Shown here: piece after piece, positions 21,901 to 29,400 of the stretch | Position numbering within the stretch: position 1 is the first letter of the stretch | Layout of the letters: every line of letters starts with the position of its first letter | DNA from: Bolinopsis microptera | Lineage: Eukaryota; Ctenophora; Tentaculata; Lobata; Bolinopsidae | NCBI RefSeq assembly: GCF_026151205.1 | Contig: NC_087080.1 | Span: forward strand, 10,401,837 to 10,465,836 | Direction of reading: 5' to 3' | DNA: 64,000 nucleotides | Program-made: the position numbers and the translations under genes | Notes under the pieces: model-generated | The model's input: only the letters and a program-made list of their open reading frames with translations | What the model was told of the DNA's origin: nothing | The model's database searches: none

Positions 21901-23054
21901 ATATCAACAATAAAAAAAGAAGAAAAAAAAGAAAAAAGAAAAAAGATACCTGCATAGTGCTCAGGTCCATTGGGTTAGGAATGATGGTACTGTAACCAGG
22001 TGCAATCATGTCGCTCACCGGCTCCGCGAATATCATGTGAATATCTTTCCTGGGGGAGAAATAGAGATTGAGCCCAACAACAACAACAACAATTACAACA
22101 ACAATGGCGAACCTAGCAAGCTAGGAAAGAGGGGCCGATCTCCTTTTCTTTTGCGGTGCGGCCACGGTCCTTTCGGGCGCAACCCCAGGCATATACACTC
22201 GTGTTATTTTCGCAGCTCTAATGAAAGCCACTACCTACCATTTACACCATGGTTTGGTGAGTGACGGCTGCCCTTCAGTTTTTGATATTTTGGCCCAACT
22301 GGGATTTGAACTCGCAACCTCCAGGCCAGTAGACAGGCGGATTAACCGACTGAGCCACTGAGCCAATTGAGCCCAAATATCATACTAATTAATACTCACC
22401 ATTGCCACAAAACTAAGGGACGCTGGCCACACGAAATGTCACAACACAATGTTTCGAGGATAAATCATAAACTTTACTAAGATTTCTAACCTCATAATTG
22501 CTTGAATAAGGTCCATCATCTTGTGTTTCAGCTCGGGAGTGACTACAACCATTTCAACTGGAGCGCTCTCCTTGCTAGATTTCTTCCTGTGACGGTTTGT
22601 TGATGTAAATGGTTATTAATTATAATTAATTAAATGGTTATTAATAATAATTAATTAGTCGATTATTGGAGATATAGATGATTCTTATAGATGTTGAATT
22701 GGTTCAGATGTCCGTCTTCAGAGAATTAACTCTTGTTTCAAGTTTTGAATTAAACTTATGATATTTGTATGTAAGTTAAAAATATCATTTTATCCAAATT
22801 TTGTCCATGAAAATAAATCAGGTCATCAGGTTAAATACCAGTAATAATCTGATGATAAATCAATAGTGATGAAGAATCACGAAATAAGCATGCGAGCAAT
22901 TAACGAACAATTAGCGAACAATTAACAATTAGCGAACAATTAGCGAACAATTAACGATTAACGAACAATTAACAACAATTAACGAACAATAAATGAACAC
23001 AGATTAAATAATAAGTTACCTTTTTCTCCTCTTGGACCACTCTGAGTCAGACAT
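952..23054 (-). CDS. BRD7: BRD7/BRD9-type bromodomain protein (7 exons, 509 aa)
   Basis: A predicted nuclear acetyl-lysine reader of SWI/SNF (PBAF or ncBAF) remodeling complexes. Coding exons 5' to 3' on the minus strand are 23020-23054, 22491-22586, 21950-22049, 2868-2978, 2409-2548, 2131-2175 and 952-1954. All introns are GT-AG and the exons sum to 1530 nt with phase closing throughout. Residues about 29-130 form the bromodomain: IAPGYSTII and NPMDLSTM in exon 3, and LMCKNCMVYN in exon 4, where Asn106 matches the acetyl-lysine-contacting Asn. The C-terminal part matches the BRD7/9 family region (DUF3512): YGPFGSFMPSYDS, LLYSCYGDE, and a BRD7-like tail with LLAELHQEQAARLS. The reading frame of the last exon begins inside the exon with Leu-Ala-Ser, not with a Met. 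Invertebrates usually have one BRD7/9 gene; the tail favours BRD7. Exon calls rest on splice consensus plus remembered homology; no transcript was available. Confidence 0.9.
2297..2400. repeat. (GGGA)n microsatellite in a short BRD7/9 intron
   Basis: About 26 units of GGGA/GGAG on the plus strand. The tract begins only 8 bp past the donor of the exon 2409-2548 and fills nearly half of the 233-bp intron, so the transcript carries a long CUCC tract. The plus strand has G-quadruplex potential. Confidence 0.95.
2602..2788. mobile_element. hAT-like mini-element carrying telomeric CCCTAA repeats
   Basis: A 187-bp insertion in a BRD7/9 intron flanked by the perfect 8-bp duplication AACACGCC (2594-2601 and 2789-2796). 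The ends are imperfect inverted repeats starting GGGTCCGG, with GCGTAAGA and GAGACTCT or their complements in the subterminal part. The core (about 2633-2754) is about 20 copies of the animal telomere hexamer CCCTAA with a few variant units. The 8-bp duplication is typical of hAT transposons. No coding capacity. Confidence 0.75.
3009..3206. repeat. AACCTCTT octamer tandem repeat
   Basis: About 24 copies of an 8-bp unit, AACCTCTT with a frequent GACCTCTT variant, in the large BRD7/9 intron. A short G-run follows at 3217. Confidence 0.9.
3487..3612. repeat. Hairpin palindrome
   Basis: Two arms of about 40 bp, sharing TTATTTGACTC, CTCGAATTATGAGGTTAAC and their complements, separated by about 40 bp. 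Possibly the junction of a decayed inverted-repeat element. No coding content. Confidence 0.7.
3699..4823. mobile_element. TA-flanked (Tc1/mariner-like) MITE with repeated GACAAAATTAGGT motif
   Basis: A 1.1-kb non-coding element with inverted ends: GGGTAAAGCACATAATTTTG on the left and the complement of GGGTAAGGCACGTAATTTTG on the right. TA dinucleotides flank it at 3697-3698 and 4824-4825. The related sequence at 15817-15818 is an empty site reading GACATACTCC (complement), with a single TA. The word GACAAAATTAGGT or its complement recurs about six times inside, which may be subterminal protein-binding repeats. Confidence 0.75.
5242..5786. mobile_element. Short TA-type MITE
   Basis: A 545-bp element with ends CCTTACAAGAC and GTCTTGTAAGG flanked by TATA on both sides (5238-5241 and 5787-5790). 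The matching unoccupied locus is near 15455, where the two flanks are joined. Two internal direct repeats share GACGACCGAAATTTTGGCGG (about 5275 and 5699). Non-coding. Confidence 0.7.
6369..6542 (-). CDS. Tiny predicted secreted or membrane peptide, copy L (57 aa)
   Basis: Unrecognised gene. ATG at 6542, TAA at 6371-6369. The protein starts MDLKTILIFAVLLVMAFC, a clear hydrophobic signal peptide. A short acidic and aromatic middle follows (about residues 20-34, RDDNYTDEYPTAWSG), then a hydrophobic C-terminus containing TIFPVLSFLLYYQY. This could be a signal peptide plus a short membrane hairpin, or a GPI-like tail. It is a near copy of the gene at 11018-11191: only 5 nucleotides differ in 174. 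Four of these change amino acids, all within residues 11-22. An AT-rich TATA-like box lies about 85 bp upstream. Retention of an open frame in two arms supports a real gene; expression is unproven. Confidence 0.65.
   Translation of the reverse strand: MDLKTILIFAVLLVMAFCRDDNYTDEYPTAWSGASGLSQSLVSTIFPVLSFLLYYQY
6627..6634 (-). promoter_or_regulatory. TATA-like box of peptide gene copy L
   Basis: TATTAAAA on the minus strand, followed by a GC-rich stretch and about 85 bp to the ATG. The same box sits at the same distance in the other arm. Confidence 0.4.
7745..7920. repeat. About 60-bp tandem repeat, 3 units
   Basis: Three diverged units, each with GAGCGA(A/C)A(G/A)CCGA, an AACGATCGA-like word and TTTTGAATA. 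An open frame on the minus strand over this stretch looks spurious. Confidence 0.6.
7932..8363. mobile_element. Probable small inverted-repeat element
   Basis: The ends GATGAGAAG and CTTCTCATC face each other, with repeated GTACGTAC/CCGTACGTAC words just inside both. No clear target duplication was found. Non-coding. Confidence 0.4.
8364..10125. other. Intronic sequence without a supported feature
   Basis: Part of the large BRD7/9 intron between the two arms of the inverted repeat. Two open frames (9316-9621 and 9627-9875, plus strand) show no domain I recognise. I see no RNA gene here. Confidence 0.5.
10126..10910 (+). promoter_or_regulatory. Repeated upstream modules of the peptide gene
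   Basis: Four related modules lie at about 10126-10205, 10448-10525, 10604-10692 and 10828-10907. Each has a (G)GGGGAG(TG) core, a CATTC word, ATGTGCCAT(G/C)AAAACAAAG in the better copies, then a C/T-rich word and AAA. They precede the TATA-like box of peptide gene copy R; versions also sit upstream of copy L (about 6660-6960) and in the remnant at 15985-16190. They may be enhancer-like repeats or simply successive duplications. Confidence 0.45.
10926..10933 (+). promoter_or_regulatory. TATA-like box of peptide gene copy R
   Basis: TATTAAAA followed by a GC-rich stretch, about 85 bp before the ATG at 11018, in the same position as in the other arm. Confidence 0.4.
11018..11191 (+). CDS. Tiny predicted secreted or membrane peptide, copy R (57 aa)
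   Basis: Unrecognised gene. It starts MDLKTILIFAALLVMALC (signal peptide), continues RDGYYTDEYPTAWSG, and shares with copy L (6369-6542) the identical C-terminal 35 residues, including the hydrophobic TIFPVLSFLLYYQY. ATG at 11018, TAA at 11189. It is divergent from copy L and about 4.5 kb away. Differences from copy L are Val to Ala 11, Phe to Leu 17, Asp to Gly 21 and Asn to Tyr 22, plus one silent change. The function is unknown; a secreted or cell-surface micropeptide is the simplest reading. Confidence 0.65.
   Translation: MDLKTILIFAALLVMALCRDGYYTDEYPTAWSGASGLSQSLVSTIFPVLSFLLYYQY
11739..15417 (+). mobile_element. Complete non-LTR-type retroelement with RLE motif (3.7 kb)
   Basis: The boundaries come from comparison with the unoccupied left-hand copy near 5825-5865. 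There, the sequence up to AAAAACATTG and the sequence from ATTGTATATATTTGACTG are nearly adjacent. Here, about 3.68 kb separates them. ATTGT is present at both edges, a likely short target duplication. There are no terminal repeats; the 3' end is a short A-run after an AAAGGGTGAAAAGG stretch. One long ORF (12318-15224) is flanked by about 0.58 kb of 5' and 0.19 kb of 3' untranslated sequence. Confidence 0.75.
12318..15224 (+). CDS. Reverse transcriptase / restriction-like endonuclease (968 aa)
   Basis: Single intact ORF of a retrotransposon. Reverse transcriptase motifs appear in order: a DATNAFNAV box (catalytic Asp near residue 382), EGTTQGDNLAMP, and WLADDASS with the catalytic Asp pair near 467-468, then GYHVNPSKS and RHLGAVIG. 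C-terminal to this a zinc-knuckle-like CVCGAKMDINHALNC (C-x-C-x7-H-x3-C, from residue 754) precedes a PD...DIK motif (PD at 823-824, D840, K842). That matches the CCHC plus restriction-like endonuclease order of R2-type LINEs. No N-terminal zinc finger or Myb domain is obvious. A close set of ORFs with ADDA boxes is, in my memory, widespread in cnidarian genomes. The frame has no stops, so insertion is probably recent. The clade assignment is inference. Confidence 0.85.
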   Translation: MKNEEQCADQSSEFTFSYATTATSIVIKQIEADLPKPAHEEPCDPELISFCEHINTVYEEIVHWRKNLFEVPTCAGGKKFVKFLSSWLQHFNAKTKYRCIALKTFNILPALLLQKPSAKGKRADHKQLLSKRLGLWENGDILELLRMGKNVQKRLQNSSRKKTQDLARSFANKMFEGKVTAAVRILCDDNNNGVLPLSEETMTQLKKKHPIPTGIRDETLLYGPIMKLDSSYFDLIDGNMIGRAAKMTNGAAGPSTTDADFFKYLLLHKRFKGEGQDLRDELAKFARSLASEYIDPSIIDSYVNCRLIPLNKCPGVRPIGIGETVRRIVGKAIAWALKMDIQETAGPSQVCTGLKSGTEAAVHFIRQQFQVESAEACILVDATNAFNAVNRMVMLHNIQRQCPEFAPIAINMYRAPSRLFVCGTEIPSAEGTTQGDNLAMPLFALATLPILQKLKELRKVMQVWLADDASSVGTLIHLKTWWDMIVAEGIKYGYHVNPSKSCLIIKHPSSMERAMEIFGESGIEIKITGQRHLGAVIGSQEYKRLYINNLVEEWTKMINKLSDFGQSQPQAAYAAFTHGVRHKMTYFMRTIEGLDQYLQPLDMLIVEKFIPALFGCPITPLERRTVALPVRCGGLGIPVLSKLASEEYKTSMEVTKSLVKAMAGIETDIDHDSESLKEILKVRAEKHELEYTLICNESSDRSTRAINQAREKGSSSWLTVLPLKSYGFTLNKGEFRDSLLLRYNKDLPRLPQSCVCGAKMDINHALNCPRGGYIIIRHNSVRDFIAKQLSTVCKDVECEPHLQTLDGETFSISTTLTGDNAHPDVRARGFYRPGQNSYFDIKFLNPNSESYLSSSTEKIYERAETQKRRLYNERILNVEHGSFCPLVYSVTGGSGPEARTFFRLLCEKIAYKTQQNYSDVVNFLRCKLSFIIRKLVLLCIRGTRSSVNSVEKSCESDFEFACFVSKLS
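15440..15837. repeat. Continuation of the inverted duplication, without the MITEs
   Basis: Reverse complement of about 4824-5241 joined to 3680-3697. It serves as an empty-site reference for the two MITEs in the left copy (3699-4823 and 5242-5786). Confidence 0.7.
15838..16262 (+). pseudogene. Third, deleted copy of the peptide-gene unit
   Basis: It matches the upstream part of the unit (complement of about 6840-7230), then jumps from AAGCTAAGGTAGTGCT straight to ACTACCAGTTCTAAAACCAG, which corresponds to the last codons and 3' flank of the peptide gene. About 470 bp is missing, including the TATA-like box and nearly all of the coding sequence; a CT microhomology sits at the junction. Confidence 0.75.
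16263..17429. other. Intronic sequence without a supported feature
   Basis: AT-rich part of the large BRD7/9 intron. An 80-codon open frame at 16915-17157 has no recognisable features. No repeat boundary or RNA gene is visible. Confidence 0.5.
17940..19816. mobile_element. hAT-like element carrying a 255-bp satellite
   Basis: 1.88 kb bounded by the perfect 8-bp duplication TAGGGCAC (17932-17939 and 19817-19824), inserted in the decayed LINE. Inverted ends start TAGGAACCGACCGGA. The subterminal regions (17940-18100 and 19700-19816) are dense in CCGGAT/TTGCCGG words, which may be transposase-binding sites. No transposase ORF. Short open frames in it are repeat-derived. Confidence 0.85.
18780..19680. 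repeat. About 255-bp tandem satellite, roughly 3.5 units
   Basis: The unit is recognisable by TCTGAAAACCACTTTTTTCC at about 18846, 19104, 19359 and 19613, and by AGGTACGTCTCGAGAACGAC. Later units are nearly identical; the first is truncated. It lies wholly inside the hAT-like element 17940-19816. Confidence 0.9.
20811..21388. repeat. 124-bp tandem repeat, about 5 units
   Basis: Units contain CATTTCATTAGCAAAATTGG, GCCCCAAGAAACTGTCTGAC, CACGTG and AACTTTGGGGCAAAC. The second unit has an extra ATGAAC. The array abuts the broken 5' side of the LINE. Overlapping open frames of 75-77 codons are products of the repeat. Confidence 0.9.
21652..21809. mobile_element. 158-bp MITE with TAA target duplication
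   Basis: Inverted ends GGGGTCGTTCACATATTACG with TAA on both sides (21649-21651 and 21810-21812), the target size of PIF/Harbinger elements. It contains a poly-C run. A diverged relative is at 34347-34503. Confidence 0.7.
22078..22365 (-). mobile_element. tRNA-derived SINE
   Basis: On the minus strand the head reads like a tRNA: TGGCTCAGTCGGTTAA (A box) and GGTTGCGAGTTCAAATCCC (B box). The element ends in a (TTG)n tail. It is flanked by an 11-bp duplication ATTGAGCCCAA (22067-22077 and 22366-22376). It sits 28 bp upstream of BRD7/9 exon 3, inside intron 2. Confidence 0.85.
22890..22992. repeat. AATTAACGAAC minisatellite
   Basis: About nine short units based on AATTAACGAAC or AATTAGCGAAC in BRD7/9 intron 1. 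Confidence 0.8.
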
Positions 23055-23492
23055 GTTCCTAATTTACAGTTGATGTTAGTCTTATTCAATCTATTATCTT
23101 ATAAGTTCGGATTTTTTGTTGAATAGTGCTAAAAAGCCGTATTTCAAGTGCGACTATTTAAATCTAATTGTTTGTTGATATTTCTATTTCCATGTAAACC
23201 AGAAAAACGAGCTATTTGGAATCAAACAGCTTTAATAATAAAAACCAGAAACATAATACAGTAAAAACAACGTAAATAATATGATATAAATATACCCAAG
23301 TACTATTTATAGAATATATCAAACGTAACAGTGCACAAAAGCTTAAACAAAAATCACGGCTCAATTATAACAAATCTTACGGAGAAAATAAAACAAAATT
23401 ACTCGCGAATTCCCGTTTCATCATTTTAATTTAACTTTACAGCGAATTTAGTGTATTCCTTAAAATCTCGAAATCAGAGACTATGTACTGCT
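23055..23492. other. Compact CDAN1-BRD7/9 intergenic spacer
   Basis: 438 bp between the CDAN1 stop codon and the BRD7/9 start codon, both genes on the minus strand. It must hold the CDAN1 3' UTR and the BRD7/9 promoter or 5' UTR. AT-rich, with no obvious repeat. Confidence 0.6.
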
Positions 23493-26400
23493 TTACAAAA
23501 TAAGCAACCCTCGGGACGTATCTAACCTTCCTTGTAATACGCCCGCTTTAAGTTCAAAATATTTGTCCATCATTCTCGTTGCCATGGCAACCACCTTGCA
23601 CTTGCTTTCCTTATCAGATGTCTCAAGCAACCACAGCAACCAATGCTCCAATCTGGGGGGAGATAACACGCCAATATAGATGAGTTTCAGACAAATTTCT
23701 ACAAACCTGTCCTCTGAGGACGAGTTCTGACAGTTCACATTCTTCACATTCCTAGTAAGAAGGTGGTGGGATACTTGAGAGGGAAGTTTGGTAAGAGGTA
23801 TTTCCACTCCCTTCTTATCACGGAGAAGTAGGAGTAGGTGGGTTGTAGGATCCAGGAGGTCCACAGTGCCGTCTAAATTAGGGAGTTTGCTTTGTGTTTT
23901 GGGTTCTAATCTCGGCGTCACTGACTCGGTATTTGAGGAATCTCCTAAATTATCACCACGGCGCAGATCACATTTTAGAGTTGTAGATGGATTTGATATG
24001 TACTCTATCAAAACATCAACTGTACCATCGGCGACATTTTGAAATAGTGAGGTGTTTTCTTTATTAATCACGGTATCTTTAACCAGTTTCATAAGCCGCT
24101 CAATTTTCCCTTCCGAGATCTTCCCAGAATCATCAAAACAACAACCATCCTCTGACTCTCTGTCCAATAAAATATCACTCACACAACCCTTGAGCGATCT
24201 TAGTTCACATTCCTCAACCTCCAAATTCCTCACCTCGCTCAGAACATGTTTGATGTGAATATCTGATATCTGCTGAACCTCCCTCTCCACAAAACTCATC
24301 GCCATGGTGTTCCACCATATCGCGCATTTACCACGTGCTTTACCTACAGTTAAGCGCGTCGCCACAGCAACTACACTGCTCTCCGTATTAGCGGGCAACA
24401 AATCCTTCATAAACCTATCACAAGACGTCTGACAAAACTCTAAAACCAGCTCCATACACTGCTCCTTCACTCCCTCGCAACATTTACATACCAGGGAGCC
24501 TAGGAAAAACTGTAGTCTGGAGTTCAGGGAATGTTCTAGTAATTCCTTCGGATCTTGATCGTTAATCCAGGATTTTATCTCACTCCCCGTCTCATCCTTT
24601 ACCATGGGAACTAATCGTGCCTGTAACTCTAACAGAGAATTGGAGTGTACTCTTTCACACACAAACTCACATACCTTCCGAACAGTATGGGGCTGGTGGT
24701 GGAAGAAATTCTCACGGAGCTGGAGAAGAGTTCCGTTGTCCGTGGTTACAAGGGACATCTTGGTGGGGGTGAGGGGGACGGAGGTGGAGTCAGAGAGGGG
24801 CTGTTTCAGGATGACTTGTTGTAGGGTTGAGAGCCAGGGACAGCATGCGTAAAGTAGGGTACTATTCAGTAACGGTAACGCGTCCTGAACACAAGTGTGA
24901 TGTGGTTGCTGGCATGTGCGAGTGTATACCCTATGCATCACATATTCCTACAGTTTCAATTGTAACTTTTCGTGGAAAAACTGTACGTGGTAAATGATCA
25001 GACTGTAAATAAGACATACCAGAGTGGGTTCATAATCAAAACTAGAAGTGGAGTCTGAGGTGTAGAGTCCATGTGGTACTAGCAACAGTTCCGTTACTCT
25101 TCCAAGCTTGAAGAGCAGCATCAACTTGTTCTCCTGTCGTATCGGTAGACTGGACAGCTACGAGAGAAACGGGTCATGGGTCACATTATTGTTAATGATC
25201 AATATCCCGAAATAAATGCATGCAGTTTTTCCTGTTCCATAAGATAAAGCAGAAGATTCACTTTTATAATCAATATGGAAGTGACAATCTATGAAATGGT
25301 GACTTAATATGTCACTACAATTGATTAATATCCCTCCCTTTTCTATCCACAATTTCGATACACAGTTCTTGAATAAGTATTTAACATGTTTAAGTAATAA
25401 CAGTACTTGAAATCACGACTAACCTGATTGTAAAGGTTATTAACAGCGGCCAAGAGGACTTTGCTCCTCTTCAGCGTGGCGCACACAGCATCCATCATAA
25501 CCAGCAGCTCACATACCCAGGGTAGTGTTAATGTCAGGGTTCCGTCTGCTATACTTTGGTTTAGATACCAATCCAGATCAAGGGGAAATGGCTGAAGATT
25601 TATAATATTAGCGCTCCACAATATTACAAGGTTCAATTTACTGTCATATTACTGTCACATTACTGTCACACTACTGTCGCACTACTGTCACACTACTGTC
25701 ACATTACTGCTACATCACTGTCACACCTCTGTCACATTACTGTCACATTACTGTCACACTACTGTCACATTACTGTCACATTACTGTCACACTACTGTCA
25801 CACCACTGTCACATCACTGTCACATTACTGTCACACTATTGTCACACTACTGTCACACTACTGTCACATTACTGCTACATCACTGTCACACTACTGTCAC
25901 ATTACTGTCACACTACTGTCACATTACTGTCACACTACTGTCACACCTCTCTCCACATACCTCAGTTCTAGTCTCTCTAAGAGTAGTCAAGACTGTAGGA
26001 GGAATCTTCTGGGTGGTATAGTACGGCATGTACCACACTAGACCAAGGAACTTGCCCAGAAGTTGCACTGACAACAGGTTCCAGCTGAAATCTTCCTGTA
26101 GGTCACTCTGAAATAATATGATCTTCCGTAAGAAAATGGTTACAATTTGTCGCGTACATTTCAAAAAGTGGAATCTAATTATAGCTAATTATTTAAGCAA
26201 ATTAAAGTGTTATTAAAAGTATTTACACTTACTTGGTCTAGGTCGATACTGTCAGTGAACAAGCTCTTGGTTTGTTTATCTAACAGAGCTATCTTTCCTA
26301 TTAGGTGGTCAGTCAAGTGTTTGTTTAACGAATAACTGAAACATTGACCTGTTATAAAATACACGTGCACACTGCACGTGCACACGTGTAGGTCGTGCAC

Positions 26401-29400
26401 GCTGCACGTGAAATTATTGTAGTAGTGGTACAAATGCACGTTAACTTATTATATGGACAGTAAACACTCACGTCTCACATGCGCACTACTCTCGGTCGCA
26501 CAAATTAAACTTAAAATTAGTGAGAAATAGTTGGTTAAAAGTAAACACTTACTTCTGGGACACGACAATAAAAGTTTTGAAGAAGTCTTGAGATTTAGGA
26601 AAAGTTGCCGGTCCACATATTTTACTCGAAACTTTGTCACTTTCCGATAGTCTTGTCTGTAACCTGAAGCCATTCAGAAATGTTTAAATGCTGAACAATA
26701 TAAATTAATTTATTCAAGCACTGGTTTTTAATTTTAGGTACATTATAAATTTAAATAAAGCTCACTTATAAGAAGAAACTTACTTCTTCAGTTTATCAGT
26801 AGAGTTACGTTTCAACTCACACAAATCAGACTTGTATTTCTGAAATTTTAATTGCATTAAATAACTCGATATAAGTGAGAGGAGTTTTCCTTTTTATCTC
26901 TAGTCATATTTTCGAAAGTGATTAACAAAGCTACGCTGCTTTCTGTACTTTTTAACCTCGTGACTCACGAGGTTAAAAAGTCGTGAGCATACATCATGTG
27001 AGTTTGAAAGATACTACCTTCATATTAGACAGATAATTATTACATGTCTTACGTAACTGAGCGTGCGTGTTATTAATAGCACTAATTAACTAATTGCTAA
27101 TAATGGTCAAAACAGCCGATAACACTTCTCCAGAAGAATGATGTTATTGCTGATTCAGCAATAACATCAGCAATGATGATGACAGCTTTCTCACAGAAAA
27201 TGCAAAACTCAAAAGTAATATGACACACACCCTGCTCACGGAACCATTATAAAACAGTGCAAGTTTTCCACAAATCTCACAATGCAACTACCATTTCATC
27301 AATCCACATTCCGCAGGATGTGTTTCCTCAATCGAATTGTCCTCTTTATGTCTCCTAGTTTGCTCGCTTTATTTGTTGACGTTTCTGTACCATGCTTTTT
27401 AGATTATGATATTTTCTAAATACCTATTACACAATATATGCAATATGCATTAGTCAAGTTTTACATTTAATAGTCCTTTAACATTCCATAAAATGTATGT
27501 TTTAAACGAACCAACTTTTGCAGCCCTCAAATAAAATGGCTGGACAGCTCGTACCTGTTAGTGTAGCCTCCCTGATAGTAGAGAACCTGTGTGGTACCAC
27601 AGAGAAAAGAACCAACATGACACAAGCTCAAGAGGCGGTTAGAGGTCTCACATTCGACAAATTCGAGGAGAAACTAGTCAGTCAAGTAATGGAAGGAATA
27701 AACTTGTCTGATTTTGAAAAGGTGGTCGGACGGATGGCTGCCAGACATGCCCTTCCCAATGATAAGAAAGAAGAGATTTTGGACGGACAGTATGCAGAGA
27801 AAAATACTTTGGTTTCAAAAGAATTTGTGTTCAACGTTGGGCAGACTAGCCAACTGGTCTACTGTAAGGTGGCGACAATGAAAACGTCCGATGCTAAGAT
27901 TGATATGGCTATCATGTACTACAAGCTGGATTTTAAGCTCTCCCCTATGAGGATAGAAACGAAGCGTACTAAAAGATTTCTGGGTATCAGAACGGGATCC
28001 TCCACTAGTGTTCATTATGAACCGAGGAACCTCAGCACAAAGGATCAGGATTTCTTCACCAACTTCTTTCGGTATAAAGCCCTGAAAGGGTTCCTACAGG
28101 AAAACCCAAGGGCTGGAAACCAAATTACTCAGGGAATTTAAATTTACTTGGGCTTACGAGCTAATACCTATTAGAAGAGAATAAACTTTTGGACACTTAA
28201 AACAGCTTTGTTCGAGGAAATTTAAAAAATTGGTTATGTTTTAATTTTTCTTCATCATCTAGCTCTGTTATACTGTAGAAATTATGGATTTTTTCGTCAA
28301 GTTTAAAATATAAATAGATATATTCTCGATAGTATTGCCTGAATAAATAGTATCTGGAGAGACGATTTGTAGGATACAATACTTGATTAGGAACAGTGTG
28401 CCTCGTGACGTCTAAAGCTGTAGGTGCTTCGCAGAGACAGTCAAAGGGACAGTTTTAATATTCCGTATCATCACAACCTGTTCCTGACCATACATTTTTC
28501 TTGTGCGATTTTACGTGTATCACATGATCACTCACGTTCGAGTATATTTAAATCAACTGTAACTGAACTCCCAGAATAGCAGAGTTTTAGCAGCGTAATC
28601 ACGGTGAGAACGGCAAGCTCTCACACGATTGACTGTCATAACATTAGTCAGGATTGAGATAATATATATTATTCATTGTAGTTAGACTCTCTCTGTATTC
28701 AAGAGAGAGTACTTATTTTACGTGTTACTTTAACCACCAATTTGTAGTCATTATTTTGTAACCCTCGGCATTAGGAATGTTAGGAATGTTAGGAATATCC
28801 GTTCTTCCTATGGCTCAGAACATTTTAATCAAACAATATCACCAATACTAACTAGCTTCAAGGTTAGAGTTCTAAGTAAATGATAATCACGAAGTATTAC
28901 GACTTGATCATTAATAATCGCACGGCGTATGATAAGCGGATAGTGACACTTATCCTAATAAGGCTCACCCTAGCGTATTGATGAGGTTAGCTCGAACCCT
29001 GAGTCATTTATAGTAACCGTAGTCACTCTAGCCCCCCACTTGACATAGGCTACCTTCGATGGTTAATGTCAACGACGATACCATCTACCATCTCGATAAT
29101 ATAGAATTCGAAACCGGGATATCTTCCGAGGGATATGGCCGACGTACCTTCATACATCATCTGCTCAGCATTTAACATTTTTAATGCCTAACGACTGCTT
29201 TTCTTACATGCTGTATGAAAAATCGATTTAAAAATTATCTGCTAAAATTGAAAAAAAGATGAATAAATTTGGATTTCTAATGGTTTTGAACTCCTTCGAG
29301 CGTTCATTTTAATGTCCGTTTAACATTAAGTCCGTTCACATAATATCCGTTCAAATAAGGTCCGATAAGGTAGTCAAGTTTTACATTTAATAGTCCTTTA

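Noticed and set aside
22310-22365. A tRNA gene on the minus strand
   Set aside because: A and B boxes are present, but the sequence continues into a tailed, duplication-flanked element, so it is a SINE head.
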